The notes under the pieces: model-generated
What the model was told of the DNA's origin: nothing
Database searches by the model: none
Seen by the model: the letters and a program-made list of their open reading frames with translations, nothing else
Assembly: GCF_001425055.1 (NCBI RefSeq)
Contig: NZ_LMDK01000019.1
Coordinates: 310,001-374,000, forward strand
Length of the DNA stretch: 64,000 bases
Direction: 5' to 3'
From: Pelomonas sp. Root1237
GTDB lineage: Bacteria; Pseudomonadota; Gammaproteobacteria; Burkholderiales; Burkholderiaceae_C
Made by a program: the position numbers and the translations under genes
Shown here: one piece after another, positions 1-8,944 of the stretch
How the letters are laid out: each line of letters opens with the position of its first letter
Position numbering within the stretch: the stretch's first letter is position 1

Positions 1-636
1 AACGACGGTAAGTTCGGCGCGGGCGCCGCATATCTGCAAGCGACCGAGCAGACCGGCAAGAAGATCAAGGCGACCGTCCTCGGCGGCTCGTACACGAATG
101 GCCCGCTCTACGTGCATGCGTCGTGGGGCGAGAACAAGTTCGAAAACCCCTTCACGCTGTTGAGCCTGAGCAGCCCCGCAGCTTTCGCGGCCTCGACCGC
201 CGCCGGCGGCCCGGCCAATATCGCCCTGGCGACGCGTACAGCCTATACCGGCGGTATCTTGGGCGCGAACATCTTCAATGGCGATGCGGCTGACATCAAG
301 AAGCGCACCATGATCATGTTCGGCGCGACCTATCAGTTGACGCCTCAGCTGAACATCGGCGCCAATGCCTGGTTGACCGAACAAACGCACTACGGCACGG
401 TCCAGAACCTGGGCCCGTTCAGTGCGGCCTTTGCAGCGGCGCCTGGCGGTTTCTCGACGAACGCCAACACCAAGTCCAAGGCTAACTTCTTCGCCGTCGT
501 CCTCGACTACGCGTTCTCCAAGCGCACCGACGCCTACCTGGAAATGGACTACACCAAGCTCAAGGGCGAGGTGCTGTTCCTGAACGGCGCTGGCAAGCGT
601 GGCGGCGCGATGGTCGGTCTGCGTCACCGCTTCTGA
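1..636 (+). CDS. Gram-negative porin, 3' part (5' end outside window)
   Basis: The reading frame is open from the first base, so only the C-terminal 211 residues are present. The protein shows alternating beta-strand patterns and ends in GLRHRF, with a terminal Phe as expected for a beta-barrel recognised by the Bam machinery. This matches the trimeric general porins of Burkholderiales (Porin_4 type), which let small hydrophilic solutes cross the outer membrane. A GTG at 112 is internal and not the start. A hairpin terminator follows at 674-697, so it probably ends its own transcript. The substrate preference cannot be judged from the fragment. Confidence 0.85.
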   Translation, partial: NDGKFGAGAAYLQATEQTGKKIKATVLGGSYTNGPLYVHASWGENKFENPFTLLSLSSPAAFAASTAAGGPANIALATRTAYTGGILGANIFNGDAADIKKRTMIMFGATYQLTPQLNIGANAWLTEQTHYGTVQNLGPFSAAFAAAPGGFSTNANTKSKANFFAVVLDYAFSKRTDAYLEMDYTKLKGEVLFLNGAGKRGGAMVGLRHRF

Positions 637-673
637 TGCCGATGCGGGGCTTCGGCCTCGCGAGGCGTCTCGA

Positions 674-697
674 CGGGCCGCGAAAGCGGCCCGTTTT
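674..697 (+). terminator. Rho-independent terminator after the porin gene
   Basis: An 8-bp stem (CGGGCCGC with GCGGCCCG) closes a GAAA tetraloop and is followed by TTTT. It lies 38 bases after the porin stop codon and separates that gene from the ABC transporter operon. Confidence 0.85.
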
Positions 698-810
698 CAT
701 TGGCGGCTCAGGCTCGCGGAGCTAGGGCTTTCCCGGGAAGCCCCGGCCCCCGCACTTCGCCATGATCCCGCCTTCGCGCCGCGCAAAGACGCGCTCGCTT
801 CAAAGTCTTC

Positions 811-1788
811 ATGCTGGTCTTCATCCTTCGCCGCCTTGTCCAGGCTCTCGTCGTCATGCTGACGGTCGCCTTCATCGCCTTCATGCTGTTTCAGTACGTG
901 GGCGACCCGGTCACGAATCTGCTGGGCCAGGATGCGACCGAGGAGCAGCGCATCGCCTTGCGCAAGGATCTGGGCCTGGATCAGCCCTTTCCCGTGCAAT
1001 TCGCGCGCTTCGCGGTCAACGCGGCCCAGGGCGAATTCGGCATCAGCCTGCGCCAGGGCCGCAAGGTTTCAAGCCTCATCGTCGAACGCTTCCCGGCGAC
1101 GCTGGAGCTCGCTCTCGTCGCCGGCCTGATTGCGCTCGGCCTGGGCATTCCGCTGGGCGTCTATGCGGCGCTGCGCCGCGGCAAGGCAAGCGCGCAACTG
1201 CTGATGACGGGCACGCTGTTCGGTGTCAGCCTGCCCAATTTCGTCATCGGCATCGTGCTGATCTGGATCTTCGCGGTCGAACTCAAATGGCTGCCGAGCT
1301 TCGGCCGCGGCGAAGTCGTTGCCCTGGGAGCGTGGACCTCGGGCCTGCTGACGCGCGACGGCCTGCTGCACCTCGTCTTGCCGGCCTTCACGCTGTCGGC
1401 CTTCCAACTGACGCTGATCATGCGGCTCGTGCGCGCCGAGATGTTGGAGGTGCTGCGCACCGACTACATCCGCTTTGCCCGCGCCCGCGGCCTGACGGAC
1501 CGCAGCGTCTACTTCGGCCATGCATTGAAGAACACGCTGGTGCCCGTCATCACGATCACCGGCCTGCAACTCGGCTCATTGATTGCCTTTGCCATCATCA
1601 CCGAGCAGGTCTTCCAGTGGCCCGGCATGGGCCTGCTCTTCATCCAGGCCGTGCAGTTCGCCGACATCCCCGTGATGGCCGCCTATCTCTGCCTGATCTC
1701 GCTGATCTTCGTCGTCATCAATCTGGGCGTTGACCTCCTCTATTTCGCCGTCGATCCGCGCCTGCGCGTTGAGGGCAAAGCACATTGA
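811..1788 (+). CDS. DppB-type ABC transporter permease (peptide/nickel family)
   Basis: A 325-residue inner-membrane permease, the first gene of a four-gene import operon. The N-terminus has the DppB-family form (MLVFILRRLVQ), with a membrane helix, a large periplasmic loop and then five more hydrophobic segments. The cytoplasmic EAA-type coupling loop, which contacts the ATPases, is visible near residues 210-247 with the core RFARARGL. It would pair with the next permease to form the channel for di- or oligopeptides or a related solute. The substrate cannot be assigned because no periplasmic binding protein is encoded beside it. The stop codon overlaps an alternative TTG start of the next gene. 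Confidence 0.9.
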   Translation: MLVFILRRLVQALVVMLTVAFIAFMLFQYVGDPVTNLLGQDATEEQRIALRKDLGLDQPFPVQFARFAVNAAQGEFGISLRQGRKVSSLIVERFPATLELALVAGLIALGLGIPLGVYAALRRGKASAQLLMTGTLFGVSLPNFVIGIVLIWIFAVELKWLPSFGRGEVVALGAWTSGLLTRDGLLHLVLPAFTLSAFQLTLIMRLVRAEMLEVLRTDYIRFARARGLTDRSVYFGHALKNTLVPVITITGLQLGSLIAFAIITEQVFQWPGMGLLFIQAVQFADIPVMAAYLCLISLIFVVINLGVDLLYFAVDPRLRVEGKAH

Positions 1789-1790
1789 CC

Positions 1791-2735
1791 ATGGCAGTCG
1801 ACGCCAATCCCAACTCCACCCCGTCGGCATCCGCGCTGCGCGGCTTCTTCGACGGCGACGTCTGGCATTCCTTCCGAAACTCGCCGGTCGCGATGCTGGC
1901 CGCTGCCATTGCGCTGGTCTGCCTTGTCTGCGCGCTGTTTGCGGAGCTTGTGGCGCCGCACAACCCTTTCGACCTGGCGACGCTGGAACTGATGGACTCG
2001 CTCAAGCCTCCGGCCTGGGTCGATGGCGGCGAAGCCAGGTATCGGCTCGGCACGGACGGCCAGGGCCGCGACATTCTGTCCGCGCTGATGTACGGCGCGC
2101 GCATCTCGCTGCTCGTCGGCATCGCCTCGGTGCTGCTGTCCATCCTGATCGGCGTCAGCCTGGGCCTGCTGGCGGGCTTCGTTGGCGGCCGCACGGACGC
2201 CTTCATCATGCGCATCTGCGATGTGATGCTGTCCTTCCCGTCCATCCTCGTCGCGCTGATGATCAGCGGCGTCGGCCGCAGCCTCTTCCCGCACGCTCCC
2301 GACATGCTGGCCTTCGTCGTCCTCGTGCTGGCGATTGCGCTGACGGGCTGGGTGCAGTACGCACGCACCGTGCGCGGCTCGACGCTGGTGGAGCGCAACA
2401 AGGAGTACGTGCAGGCCGCCCGCGTCATCGGCGTCGGCTCACTGCGCATCATGCGCCGCCATGTGCTGCCCAATGTGCTCGGGCCGGTGCTGGTGTTGGC
2501 CACCATCCAGATCGCGTCGGCCATCATTACCGAGGCGACCTTGTCCTTTCTCGGCGTCGGCGTGCCGGCGACCAGCCCGTCCCTGGGCACGCTGATCCGC
2601 AACGGCAATGACTACCTGTTCTCGGGCGAATGGTGGATCACCGCCTGGCCCAGCCTGACGCTGGTGCTGATCACGCTCAGTGTGAACCTGCTGGGCGACT
2701 GGCTGCGTGACGCGCTCAACCCCCGTCTGCGATGA
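1791..2735 (+). CDS. DppC-type ABC transporter permease
   Basis: A 314-residue partner permease with an N-terminal cytoplasmic tail, a first membrane helix around residues 35-57 and the typical DppC soluble segment (RLGTDGQGRDILS) before the permease core. The EAA loop is near residues 200-235 (NKEYVQAARVIGVG). The ATG at 1791 was chosen over an in-frame TTG at 1785 that overlaps the upstream stop. The stop overlaps the start of the next ATPase gene by four bases, which suggests translational coupling. Together with the upstream permease it forms the membrane part of a peptide-family importer. Confidence 0.9.
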   Translation: MAVDANPNSTPSASALRGFFDGDVWHSFRNSPVAMLAAAIALVCLVCALFAELVAPHNPFDLATLELMDSLKPPAWVDGGEARYRLGTDGQGRDILSALMYGARISLLVGIASVLLSILIGVSLGLLAGFVGGRTDAFIMRICDVMLSFPSILVALMISGVGRSLFPHAPDMLAFVVLVLAIALTGWVQYARTVRGSTLVERNKEYVQAARVIGVGSLRIMRRHVLPNVLGPVLVLATIQIASAIITEATLSFLGVGVPATSPSLGTLIRNGNDYLFSGEWWITAWPSLTLVLITLSVNLLGDWLRDALNPRLR

Positions 2736-3712
2736 CTGTCCCTTTGCTTGAAGTCAGCCACCTGCGGGTGGAGTTCCCGACCCGCCGCGGCACGTTGTTG
2801 GCGCTGGACGACATCTCTTTCTCGATCGCTCCCGGTGAGATCCTTGGCGTCGTCGGCGAATCCGGCGCCGGCAAGTCGCTGACCGGTGCGGCCATCATTG
2901 GCCTGCTGGACCCGCCGGGCCGCATCGCCGCCGGCGAGATCAGGTTGGCGGGCCGGCGCATCGACAACCTGCCTTACGAGCAGATGCGCCGTATCCGCGG
3001 CAAGGAGATCGGCGCTGTCTTCCAGGATCCGCTGACGTCGCTGAATCCGCTCTACACAGTTGGCCGGCAACTCACCGAGACGATCACGACCCACCTTGAT
3101 TTGAGCGCCGCCCAGGCCCGGGCCCGGGCCGTCGAACTGCTGGCGTCCACAGGCATTCCGGCGCCGGAGGCTCGGGTCGATCATTTCCCGCATCAGTTCT
3201 CGGGCGGCATGCGCCAGCGTGTCGTCATCGCGCTGGCCCTGGCGGCCAACCCCAAGCTCATCGTCGCCGACGAGCCGACCACGGCGCTGGACGTCTCAAT
3301 CCAGGCGCAGATCATTGCGCTGCTGAGGAAGGTCTGCCGCGAGCAGGGCGCGGCCGTCATGCTGGTCACCCACGACATGGGTGTCATCGCCGAAACCTGC
3401 GACCGCGTCGCCGTCATGTACGCCGGCCGCATCGCCGAGATCGGCCCGGTGGCCGACGTCATCCACCACCCGGCCCACCCCTATACCGTCGGGCTGATGG
3501 GGTCCATCCCGGCGATGGACGAGGATCGCGAACGCCTGCTGCAGATCGATGGCTCGATGCCGCGCCTCACTGCGATCCCACCGGGATGCGCCTTCAACCC
3601 GCGCTGCCCTCGCGTTGTCGAGCGTTGCCGTGCCGAGCGGCCCGAACTGGTCCAGGTTGGCGCGACGACTGCGGCATGCTGGCGGCCTGTCACCGTGGAG
3701 GTGCCGCGATGA
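2732..3712 (+). CDS. DppD-type ABC transporter ATP-binding protein
   Basis: A 326-residue ATPase subunit. Walker A is GESGAGKS near residue 40, the Q-loop is in [11 protein letters not shown], the ABC signature is SGGMRQR, and Walker B is [12 protein letters not shown] followed by the H-loop VTHD. The C-terminal oligopeptide-transporter extension carries the Cys pattern [14 protein letters not shown] and a later Cys, which in this family can bind an iron-sulphur cluster. It overlaps the upstream permease by four bases and the downstream ATPase gene by four bases (ATGA). It would energise uptake as a heterodimer with the next gene product. Confidence 0.92.
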   Translation: MTVPLLEVSHLRVEFPTRRGTLLALDDISFSIAPGEILGVVGESGAGKSLTGAAIIGLLDPPGRIAAGEIRLAGRRIDNLPYEQMRRIRGKEIGAVFQDPLTSLNPLYTVGRQLTETITTHLDLSAAQARARAVELLASTGIPAPEARVDHFPHQFSGGMRQRVVIALALAANPKLIVADEPTTALDVSIQAQIIALLRKVCREQGAAVMLVTHDMGVIAETCDRVAVMYAGRIAEIGPVADVIHHPAHPYTVGLMGSIPAMDEDRERLLQIDGSMPRLTAIPPGCAFNPRCPRVVERCRAERPELVQVGATTAACWRPVTVEVPR

Positions 3713-4704
3713 GCACGCCCCTCGTCGAGGTACGGGACCTTGCCAAGATCTTTGACGTTTCACCCCCCTGGCTGAACCGCGTCGTCGAGCGCAAGCCCAG
3801 GGCTTTTGTGCATGCGGTGGACGGCGTGTCCTTCAGCATCGAGCGCGGCAAGACGCTGGCTCTCGTCGGCGAGAGTGGCTGCGGCAAGAGCACGGTCGCA
3901 CGCCTGCTGGTTGGGCTGTACGCGACGACGCGCGGCGCGGTCAGCTTCGACGGCGAGGACATCGCCAAGACGCTGGCCGGTGCCGGTGCCCTGAAGCTGC
4001 GCCGGCGCATGCAGATGATCTTCCAGGATCCCTATGCGTCGCTGAACCCGCGCTGGAAGGTGCTGGATATCGTCGCCGAGCCACTGCGCGAGCACGGCCT
4101 GATCCCGGGCGACGCGGAGGCCAGGCAGCGCGTCGGTGAGCTGCTCAGCTCGGTTGGCTTGAATCCGGCCGATGCCGAGAAATTCCCGCACCAGTTCTCT
4201 GGCGGCCAGCGTCAGCGCATCTCCATCGCCCGTGCGCTCGCGACGCAACCGGAATTCCTTGTCTGCGATGAGCCGACTTCTGCGCTGGACGTGTCTGTGC
4301 AGGCTCAGGTCCTCAACATCATGAAGGATCTTCAGCGCGAACGCGGCCTGACCTACCTCTTCATCTCGCACAACCTGGCCGTCGTGCGCCATGTGGCCGA
4401 CCAGGTCGGCGTCATGTATCTCGGCCGCCTCGTCGAGGTGGCCGACAAGGCCCTGCTGTTCGCGCGCCCGCTGCACCCTTACACACGCATGCTGCTGGAT
4501 GCGATCCCCGACATCCACATGAGCGGCCGCGCCCGCACGCCGGTGCGGGGCGAGGTGCCCAACCCGCTGAATCCGCCGAGCGGCTGCAGTTTCCACCCAC
4601 GCTGCCCGCTGGCCAATGTGCGCTGCAAGGCCGAGCGGCCGGCGCTGCTGGAGATCAAGGGTGTGCGCGTGGCCTGCCACGCGGTGGAAGAAGGCCGGGA
4701 CTAG
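3709..4704 (+). CDS. DppF-type ABC transporter ATP-binding protein
   Basis: A 331-residue second ATPase of the importer. Walker A is GESGCGKST, the signature is SGGQRQR and Walker B is [12 protein letters not shown]. The C-terminal Cys-rich extension ([14 protein letters not shown]) resembles that of its partner. The frame stays open upstream to 3586, but the ATG at 3709, which overlaps the preceding stop codon, gives the expected N-terminus [15 protein letters not shown]. It is the last gene of the operon, and its end overlaps the convergent lptM gene by four bases. Confidence 0.92.
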   Translation: MSTPLVEVRDLAKIFDVSPPWLNRVVERKPRAFVHAVDGVSFSIERGKTLALVGESGCGKSTVARLLVGLYATTRGAVSFDGEDIAKTLAGAGALKLRRRMQMIFQDPYASLNPRWKVLDIVAEPLREHGLIPGDAEARQRVGELLSSVGLNPADAEKFPHQFSGGQRQRISIARALATQPEFLVCDEPTSALDVSVQAQVLNIMKDLQRERGLTYLFISHNLAVVRHVADQVGVMYLGRLVEVADKALLFARPLHPYTRMLLDAIPDIHMSGRARTPVRGEVPNPLNPPSGCSFHPRCPLANVRCKAERPALLEIKGVRVACHAVEEGRD

Positions 4705-4838
4705 CGCGCAGGGCCAGACGCCGGAGCAGAGGCCGCGCCGGCCGGCTTGGGCAGGGTCAGCGGCCCCTTCTGCCCACAACCCATGAGGGCGGTAAGGGTG
4801 ATCAGCAGGACACCTAAACTGGCGGCAGTCTTCTTCAT
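4701..4838 (-). CDS. lptM: LptM (YifL-type) small lipoprotein
   Basis: A 45-codon gene. It starts at 4838 with a lysine-containing N-terminus (MKKTAAS), a hydrophobic stretch and a lipobox ending in LMGC at Cys21, followed directly by the family hallmark GQKGPLTLP and a Pro/Ala-rich tail. LptM assists oxidative maturation of the LptD/LptE lipopolysaccharide translocon at the outer membrane. It is divergent from cyaY with an 11-base gap, as is usual. The lysA gene that commonly follows lptM is absent here and its place is taken by the convergent ABC operon. Confidence 0.85.
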   Translation of the reverse strand: MKKTAASLGVLLITLTALMGCGQKGPLTLPKPAGAASAPASGPAR

Positions 4839-4849
4839 CCGCCCAGTTT

Positions 4850-5182
4850 ATGCCCCTGTCCGACGCCGATTACCACGCCAAGGCCCACGCCCTGCTCGCT
4901 CGCATCGAGGAGCAGATCGATGCCTGGCTCGAGGCCGACGTGGTGGACATCGACACCCATCGCACCGGTGGCCTGCTGGAGCTGAGCATGCCCGGAGGCA
5001 GCAAGATCGTGCTGAACACCCAGCCCCCGCTGCAGGAGATCTGGCTTGCGGCGCGCTCGGGCGGCTATCACTTCAAGTGGGACGGCTCGCAATGGGTGGA
5101 CCGCGAAGACCAGGAATTCCTCGCGCGCCTGTCGCGCTGCGCAAGCGAGCAGGCAGGCCAGGCGCTGGCGTTCAGCACCTGA
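4850..5182 (+). CDS. cyaY: CyaY, bacterial frataxin
   Basis: A 110-residue cytoplasmic protein of normal CyaY length. It has the acidic first helix (LEADVVDIDTHR) that binds iron and the beta-sheet core with GGYHFKWDGSQW, followed by a C-terminal helix. CyaY binds iron and modulates IscS-dependent iron-sulphur cluster assembly. It is divergent from lptM and convergent with ponA, with four bases between the stops. Confidence 0.92.
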   Translation: MPLSDADYHAKAHALLARIEEQIDAWLEADVVDIDTHRTGGLLELSMPGGSKIVLNTQPPLQEIWLAARSGGYHFKWDGSQWVDREDQEFLARLSRCASEQAGQALAFST

Positions 5183-5186
5183 GCCG

Positions 5187-7580
5187 CTATCTCTTGAAGA
5201 GGTCCAGGATGGACTTCTTCTCGTCCTCGGTCGCCGCGCCAGGTACCGCCGCGGGTTCGCTGGACAGTTCACGCACGCCGTTGCCGGTTGTGTATTCCTC
5301 GTAGAACCACTCGCCATTGACGTTGACGATGCCTTCCGGCGGCGTGATTTCGTCGACGGGCTTGTTCTTCAGCGCAAAGCCCATGTACTCGATCCAGACC
5401 GGCAGGCTCAAGCCTCCGCCCGTCTCGCGGTCGCCGAGCTTGCGCGGCTGGTCATAGCCAATCCAGACGATGGCGACGAGATCCTTCTGGTAGCCGGCGA
5501 ACCAGGCATCCATCGAATCATTGGTCGTGCCGGTCTTGCCATAGATGTCGGGACGCTTCAGCGTCGCCTGGGCGCGGGCTGCGGTGCCGCTGCGCGTGAC
5601 CTCCTGCAGCAGGCTGCTCATCAGGAAGGCGTTGCGTGGCTCGATGGCGCGGGTGTCGTCGGTCAGCGTGACGGGCAGGGCTTCGTAGAGCAACCGGCCC
5701 TTGTTGTCGGTGATCCTGGCGATGAGCTGCGGGCTGACGCGATAGCCGCCGTTGGCGAACACCGCATAGCCCTGGGCCATCTGCATGGGCGTCACCGAGC
5801 CGGCGCCCAGGGCCATGGTCAGATAGGCAGGGTGCTTCTCGGCCTCGAAGCCGAAGCGCGTGATCCAGTCCTGCGCGTAGCGCACGCCGATGGAGTGCAG
5901 CACGCGAATGGAGACCATGTTCTTGGATTTGGCCAGCGCCGTGCGCAGCGGCATCGGGCCTTCGAACTTGCCGTCGTAGTTCTTGGGCTCCCAGGGCTGG
6001 CTGCCGGTCGTGCCAGCGTCGAAGAACAGCGGCGCATCGTTGACGATGGTGGCCGGCGTGAAGCCCTTCTCCAGCGCCGCCGAGTAGATGAAGGGCTTGA
6101 AGCTCGAACCCGGTTGACGCCAGGCCTGGGTCACATGGTTGAACTTGTTCTTGTTGTAGTCGAAGCCGCCGACCATGGCGTGCACCTGGCCGGTCTTCGG
6201 GTCCAGGGACACGAAGGCGCCCTCGACCTCGGGCAGTTGGGTGACGGTCCACTCGCCGCCGTCCTTCTGCTTGGCGCCCTTGACGACGCGGATGACGGCG
6301 CCTCGGCGGATGCGGGTCTTGGGATTGCCCTTGTCGGACAGGCCGGAGGTGGCAGGCTTGAGACCTTCGCCGATGATGGCGATCACGTCGCCGCTTTGCA
6401 GCACCGCCGTCACCTTCTTGGGATCGGCCTCCAGCACGACGGCGGCAAGCAGCTCGTCATTGGCAGGGTGGTCGGCCAGCACCAGCGCGATGCGCGCGTC
6501 CAGTTCCTTGGCGTCGCTCGGCAGATCGGCATAGGCCTCGGGGCCGCGGTAGACCTGGCGCTTCTCGTAGTCGAGGATGCCACGGCGCAGCGCGCGGTAG
6601 GCCGTGTTCTGCTCGGCGCTGTTCAGCGTCAGATAGACGTTCAGCCCTCGCGAATAGGCTTCGTCGCCATACTGGCTGAAGATCAGCTGGCGCGCCGCCT
6701 CGGCGACGAACTCGGCATGCGATACCGACTCCTGCACCGGGCGGATGCGCAGCTTCTCGGCCTTGGCCTCATCACGCTGCTCCTCGGTGATGTAGCCCGT
6801 CTCATACATCCGCTCGATGATGTATTGCTGACGGATGTTCGCGCGGCGCGGGTTGTTGATGGGGTTGTAGGCCGACGGCGCCTTGGGCAGGCCGGCCAGC
6901 ATCGCAGCCTCGGCGATGCTGAGCTTGTCCAACGTCTTGCCGAAGTAGATCTCGCTGGCTGCCGCGAAGCCATGCGCGCGGTGGCCCAGGAAGATCTGGT
7001 TCATGTAGATCTCGAGGATCTTTTCCTTGGACAGCGCCGACTCGATCTTCAGCGCCAGCAGAATCTCGTAGATCTTGCGCGTGAAGGTCTTTTCCGTGGA
7101 AAGGTAGAAGTTGCGCGCCACCTGCATCGTGATGGTCGATGCGCCCTGGCTGCGCGACTCGCCCACATTGGCCAGGCCCGCGCGGATGATGCCCAGGTAG
7201 TCGACGCCGCCATGCTGATAGAAGCGTGCGTCCTCGATAGCCAGCACGGCCTCCTGCATGACCTTGGGAATCTCGCGGATTGGCAGGTAGTTGCGGCGCT
7301 CCTCGCCAAACTCGCCCAGCAGCACACCGTCAGTGGACAGCACGCGCATGGGCAGCTTGGGTCGATAGTCCGTCAGACCACTGATGTCGGGCAGGTTGGG
7401 ATAGGCCAGGGCCAGACCCAAGGCCAGCAGCAGGCACACGGCCGCGATGCCGCCTGCCACGACGCCCAGAGCCCACAAGGCCCAGCGACCGAGGCGGGAG
7501 CTCAGGCCGGAGAGGGGACGGGAGGTGGGTGTGCCGGCGGGCGAAGGACTGGGTGCAGCAGAGCGGGGCTTGTCGATCAT
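5187..7580 (-). CDS. mrcA: Penicillin-binding protein 1A (bifunctional class A PBP)
   Basis: A 797-residue inner-membrane peptidoglycan synthase. A short cytoplasmic tail precedes one membrane helix (about residues 30-60). The glycosyltransferase family 51 domain follows with EDARFYQHGG (catalytic Glu near 116), GASTITMQ and the KEKILEIYMNQ motif. The transpeptidase domain has the SxxK motif SSFK (Ser near 492), SKN near 552 and KTGT near 682. An OB-like insert lies between the domains. The frame is open to 7700, but MIDKPRS at 7580 is the plausible start. The gene is divergent from pilM, the conserved ponA-pilMNOPQ arrangement. Symbol ponA is also used. Confidence 0.95.
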   Translation of the reverse strand: MIDKPRSAAPSPSPAGTPTSRPLSGLSSRLGRWALWALGVVAGGIAAVCLLLALGLALAYPNLPDISGLTDYRPKLPMRVLSTDGVLLGEFGEERRNYLPIREIPKVMQEAVLAIEDARFYQHGGVDYLGIIRAGLANVGESRSQGASTITMQVARNFYLSTEKTFTRKIYEILLALKIESALSKEKILEIYMNQIFLGHRAHGFAAASEIYFGKTLDKLSIAEAAMLAGLPKAPSAYNPINNPRRANIRQQYIIERMYETGYITEEQRDEAKAEKLRIRPVQESVSHAEFVAEAARQLIFSQYGDEAYSRGLNVYLTLNSAEQNTAYRALRRGILDYEKRQVYRGPEAYADLPSDAKELDARIALVLADHPANDELLAAVVLEADPKKVTAVLQSGDVIAIIGEGLKPATSGLSDKGNPKTRIRRGAVIRVVKGAKQKDGGEWTVTQLPEVEGAFVSLDPKTGQVHAMVGGFDYNKNKFNHVTQAWRQPGSSFKPFIYSAALEKGFTPATIVNDAPLFFDAGTTGSQPWEPKNYDGKFEGPMPLRTALAKSKNMVSIRVLHSIGVRYAQDWITRFGFEAEKHPAYLTMALGAGSVTPMQMAQGYAVFANGGYRVSPQLIARITDNKGRLLYEALPVTLTDDTRAIEPRNAFLMSSLLQEVTRSGTAARAQATLKRPDIYGKTGTTNDSMDAWFAGYQKDLVAIVWIGYDQPRKLGDRETGGGLSLPVWIEYMGFALKNKPVDEITPPEGIVNVNGEWFYEEYTTGNGVRELSSEPAAVPGAATEDEKKSILDLFKR

Positions 7581-7592
7581 GAGCCGGCGGGG

Positions 7593-7608
7593 CGCGCCCG
7601 CGGGCGCG
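7593..7608. repeat. Perfect 16-bp GC-only palindrome in the ponA leader
   Basis: CGCGCCCGCGGGCGCG is self-complementary over all 16 bases. It lies 13 bases before the ponA start codon and downstream of its likely -10 hexamer, so it would be in the 5' untranslated RNA. It could form a stem near the ribosome binding region or be a protein site. Confidence 0.6.
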
Positions 7609-7615
7609 TTGGGAG

Positions 7616-7645
7616 GAGGCGGCGGATTATAGGAAGCGCCGCCTC
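7616..7645 (-). promoter_or_regulatory. Inverted repeat enclosing the ponA -10 hexamer
   Basis: Nine-base arms GAGGCGGCG (7616-7624) and CGCCGCCTC (7637-7645) are perfect inverted repeats with a 12-base spacer. The spacer holds a perfect minus-strand TATAAT (7631 down to 7626). No good -35 element is visible at 16-18 bases. The geometry fits an operator over the ponA core promoter; the regulator is unknown. Confidence 0.5.
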
Positions 7646-7768
7646 GGCATCCTTGTATACCCGCGCATGCATCAAACCGTGTGCCAAACGACCGCTTCAC
7701 ATGTGTTTTTCAGTAGCTTGCAAGTTGGTTGAATCGTGTATGTTTAGCAACGTGGCGTTACCAGCTCG

Positions 7769-7788
7769 CGCCGAATTTCCGTTCGGCG
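7769..7788. repeat. Inverted repeat upstream of pilM promoter
   Basis: Seven-base arms CGCCGAA (7769-7775) and TTCGGCG (7782-7788) with a 6-base spacer form a perfect inverted repeat ten bases before the candidate pilM -35 element. It may be an activator or repressor site. Confidence 0.4.
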
Positions 7789-7797
7789 TCAACGGCT

Positions 7798-7826
7798 TTG
7801 CTGCTAGCATTCAAGTAACTTATTAA
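7798..7826 (+). promoter_or_regulatory. Candidate sigma-70 promoter for pilMNOPQ
   Basis: TTGCTG (7798-7803) and TATTAA (7821-7826) are separated by 17 bases and lie about 40 bases before the pilM ATG. Both hexamers match the consensus only partly, so the call is tentative. Confidence 0.35.
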
Positions 7827-7864
7827 TAGTCCGATACGTAACTCGCGTGTCGGGAACAAAGGGC

Positions 7865-8944
7865 ATGGGAATACTTGACGCACTTTTGGGTCGCAAGCAC
7901 CCCCCCCTGATTGGCCTGGATATCAGTTCATCCAGCGTCAAGCTGGTGGAGCTGAGCCAGACCAAGAGCGGTGAATTCGTGCTCGAGCGTTTTGCCAGCG
8001 AGCCCTTCGAGAAGGGCTGGATTGCTGACGGCCAGATCGAGAAGTTCGACGAGGTAGCCGACGCGGTCCGCCGTGTCGTTGCGCGCAGCGGCAGCAGGAC
8101 CCGCGACGCCGCCCTGGCCATGCCGCAGTCGGCCGTCATCACCAAGAAGATCATGTTGCCCGCCGGCTTGCGCGAGGAAGAACTCGAATTGCAGGTCGAG
8201 GCCGAGGCCAACCAGTACATCCCGTTCTCGCTGGACGAGGTCAGCCTGGACTTCTGCGTCATCGGCCCCAGCCCCACGTCGGTGGGCGATGTCGAGGTGC
8301 TGATCGCCGCCTCGCGCAAGGATCGCGTGCAGGACCGCCAGGGCCTAGCTGAAGCGGCAGGCCTGCGTCCCGTGGTGCTGGACATTGAGTCCCACGCCTC
8401 GCGCATGGCCATGGGCCGCTTGATCGCTGCCCTGCCCAATGAAGGCAAGGATGCGCTCGTTGCGCTGTTCGAGATCGGCGCCGACACCACCAGCCTCAAG
8501 GTGCTGCGCGACGACGAGCTGCTCTACGACCGGGACCAGTCTTTTGGCGGATCCCAGCTGACACAGCTCATCTCAAGGCAGTACGGTTTCTCCTTCGAAG
8601 AGGCCGAGCAGAAGAAGCTCGCCAACGAACTGCCCGAGGATTACGAGAGCAGCGTGCTCAACCCCTTCGTCGACAGCCTGTCTCAGGAAATCGGTCGGGC
8701 GCTGCAGTATTTCTTCACCAGCACGCCGCATCACAAGGTGCACTACGTGATGCTGGCCGGCGGCACGGCCACTCTGCCCGGTCTGAAGGAGCGAGTGACG
8801 GACCTGACGGGCTTCGCCTGCATGGTGGTCAATCCCTTCGAGAACATGGCCATGGGCTCGGCCGTGCGCGAGCCCAAGCTGCGTCGTGAGGCGCCGTCCT
8901 ATCTGACCGCCTGCGGCCTCGCGATGCGGAGGTTCTTCCAGTGA
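7865..8944 (+). CDS. pilM: PilM, type IV pilus actin-like assembly protein
   Basis: A 359-residue cytoplasmic actin-like ATPase of the pilus alignment complex. The N-terminus (GILDALLGRKHPPLIGLDIS) and the phosphate-binding loop DISSSSVKLVEL are typical, and a second nucleotide-binding segment (MLAGGTATLPGL) lies near residue 305. PilM binds the N-terminal peptide of PilN, whose gene follows with a 4-base GTGA overlap. The ATG at 7865 is preferred over an in-frame GTG at 7847 because of its conserved N-terminus. Confidence 0.95.
   Translation: MGILDALLGRKHPPLIGLDISSSSVKLVELSQTKSGEFVLERFASEPFEKGWIADGQIEKFDEVADAVRRVVARSGSRTRDAALAMPQSAVITKKIMLPAGLREEELELQVEAEANQYIPFSLDEVSLDFCVIGPSPTSVGDVEVLIAASRKDRVQDRQGLAEAAGLRPVVLDIESHASRMAMGRLIAALPNEGKDALVALFEIGADTTSLKVLRDDELLYDRDQSFGGSQLTQLISRQYGFSFEEAEQKKLANELPEDYESSVLNPFVDSLSQEIGRALQYFFTSTPHHKVHYVMLAGGTATLPGLKERVTDLTGFACMVVNPFENMAMGSAVREPKLRREAPSYLTACGLAMRRFFQ

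Noticed and set aside
5046-7826. A 926-codon plus-strand frame opposite ponA
   Set aside because: It is antisense to an unmistakable PBP1A with all catalytic motifs; its composition is that of a mirror frame.
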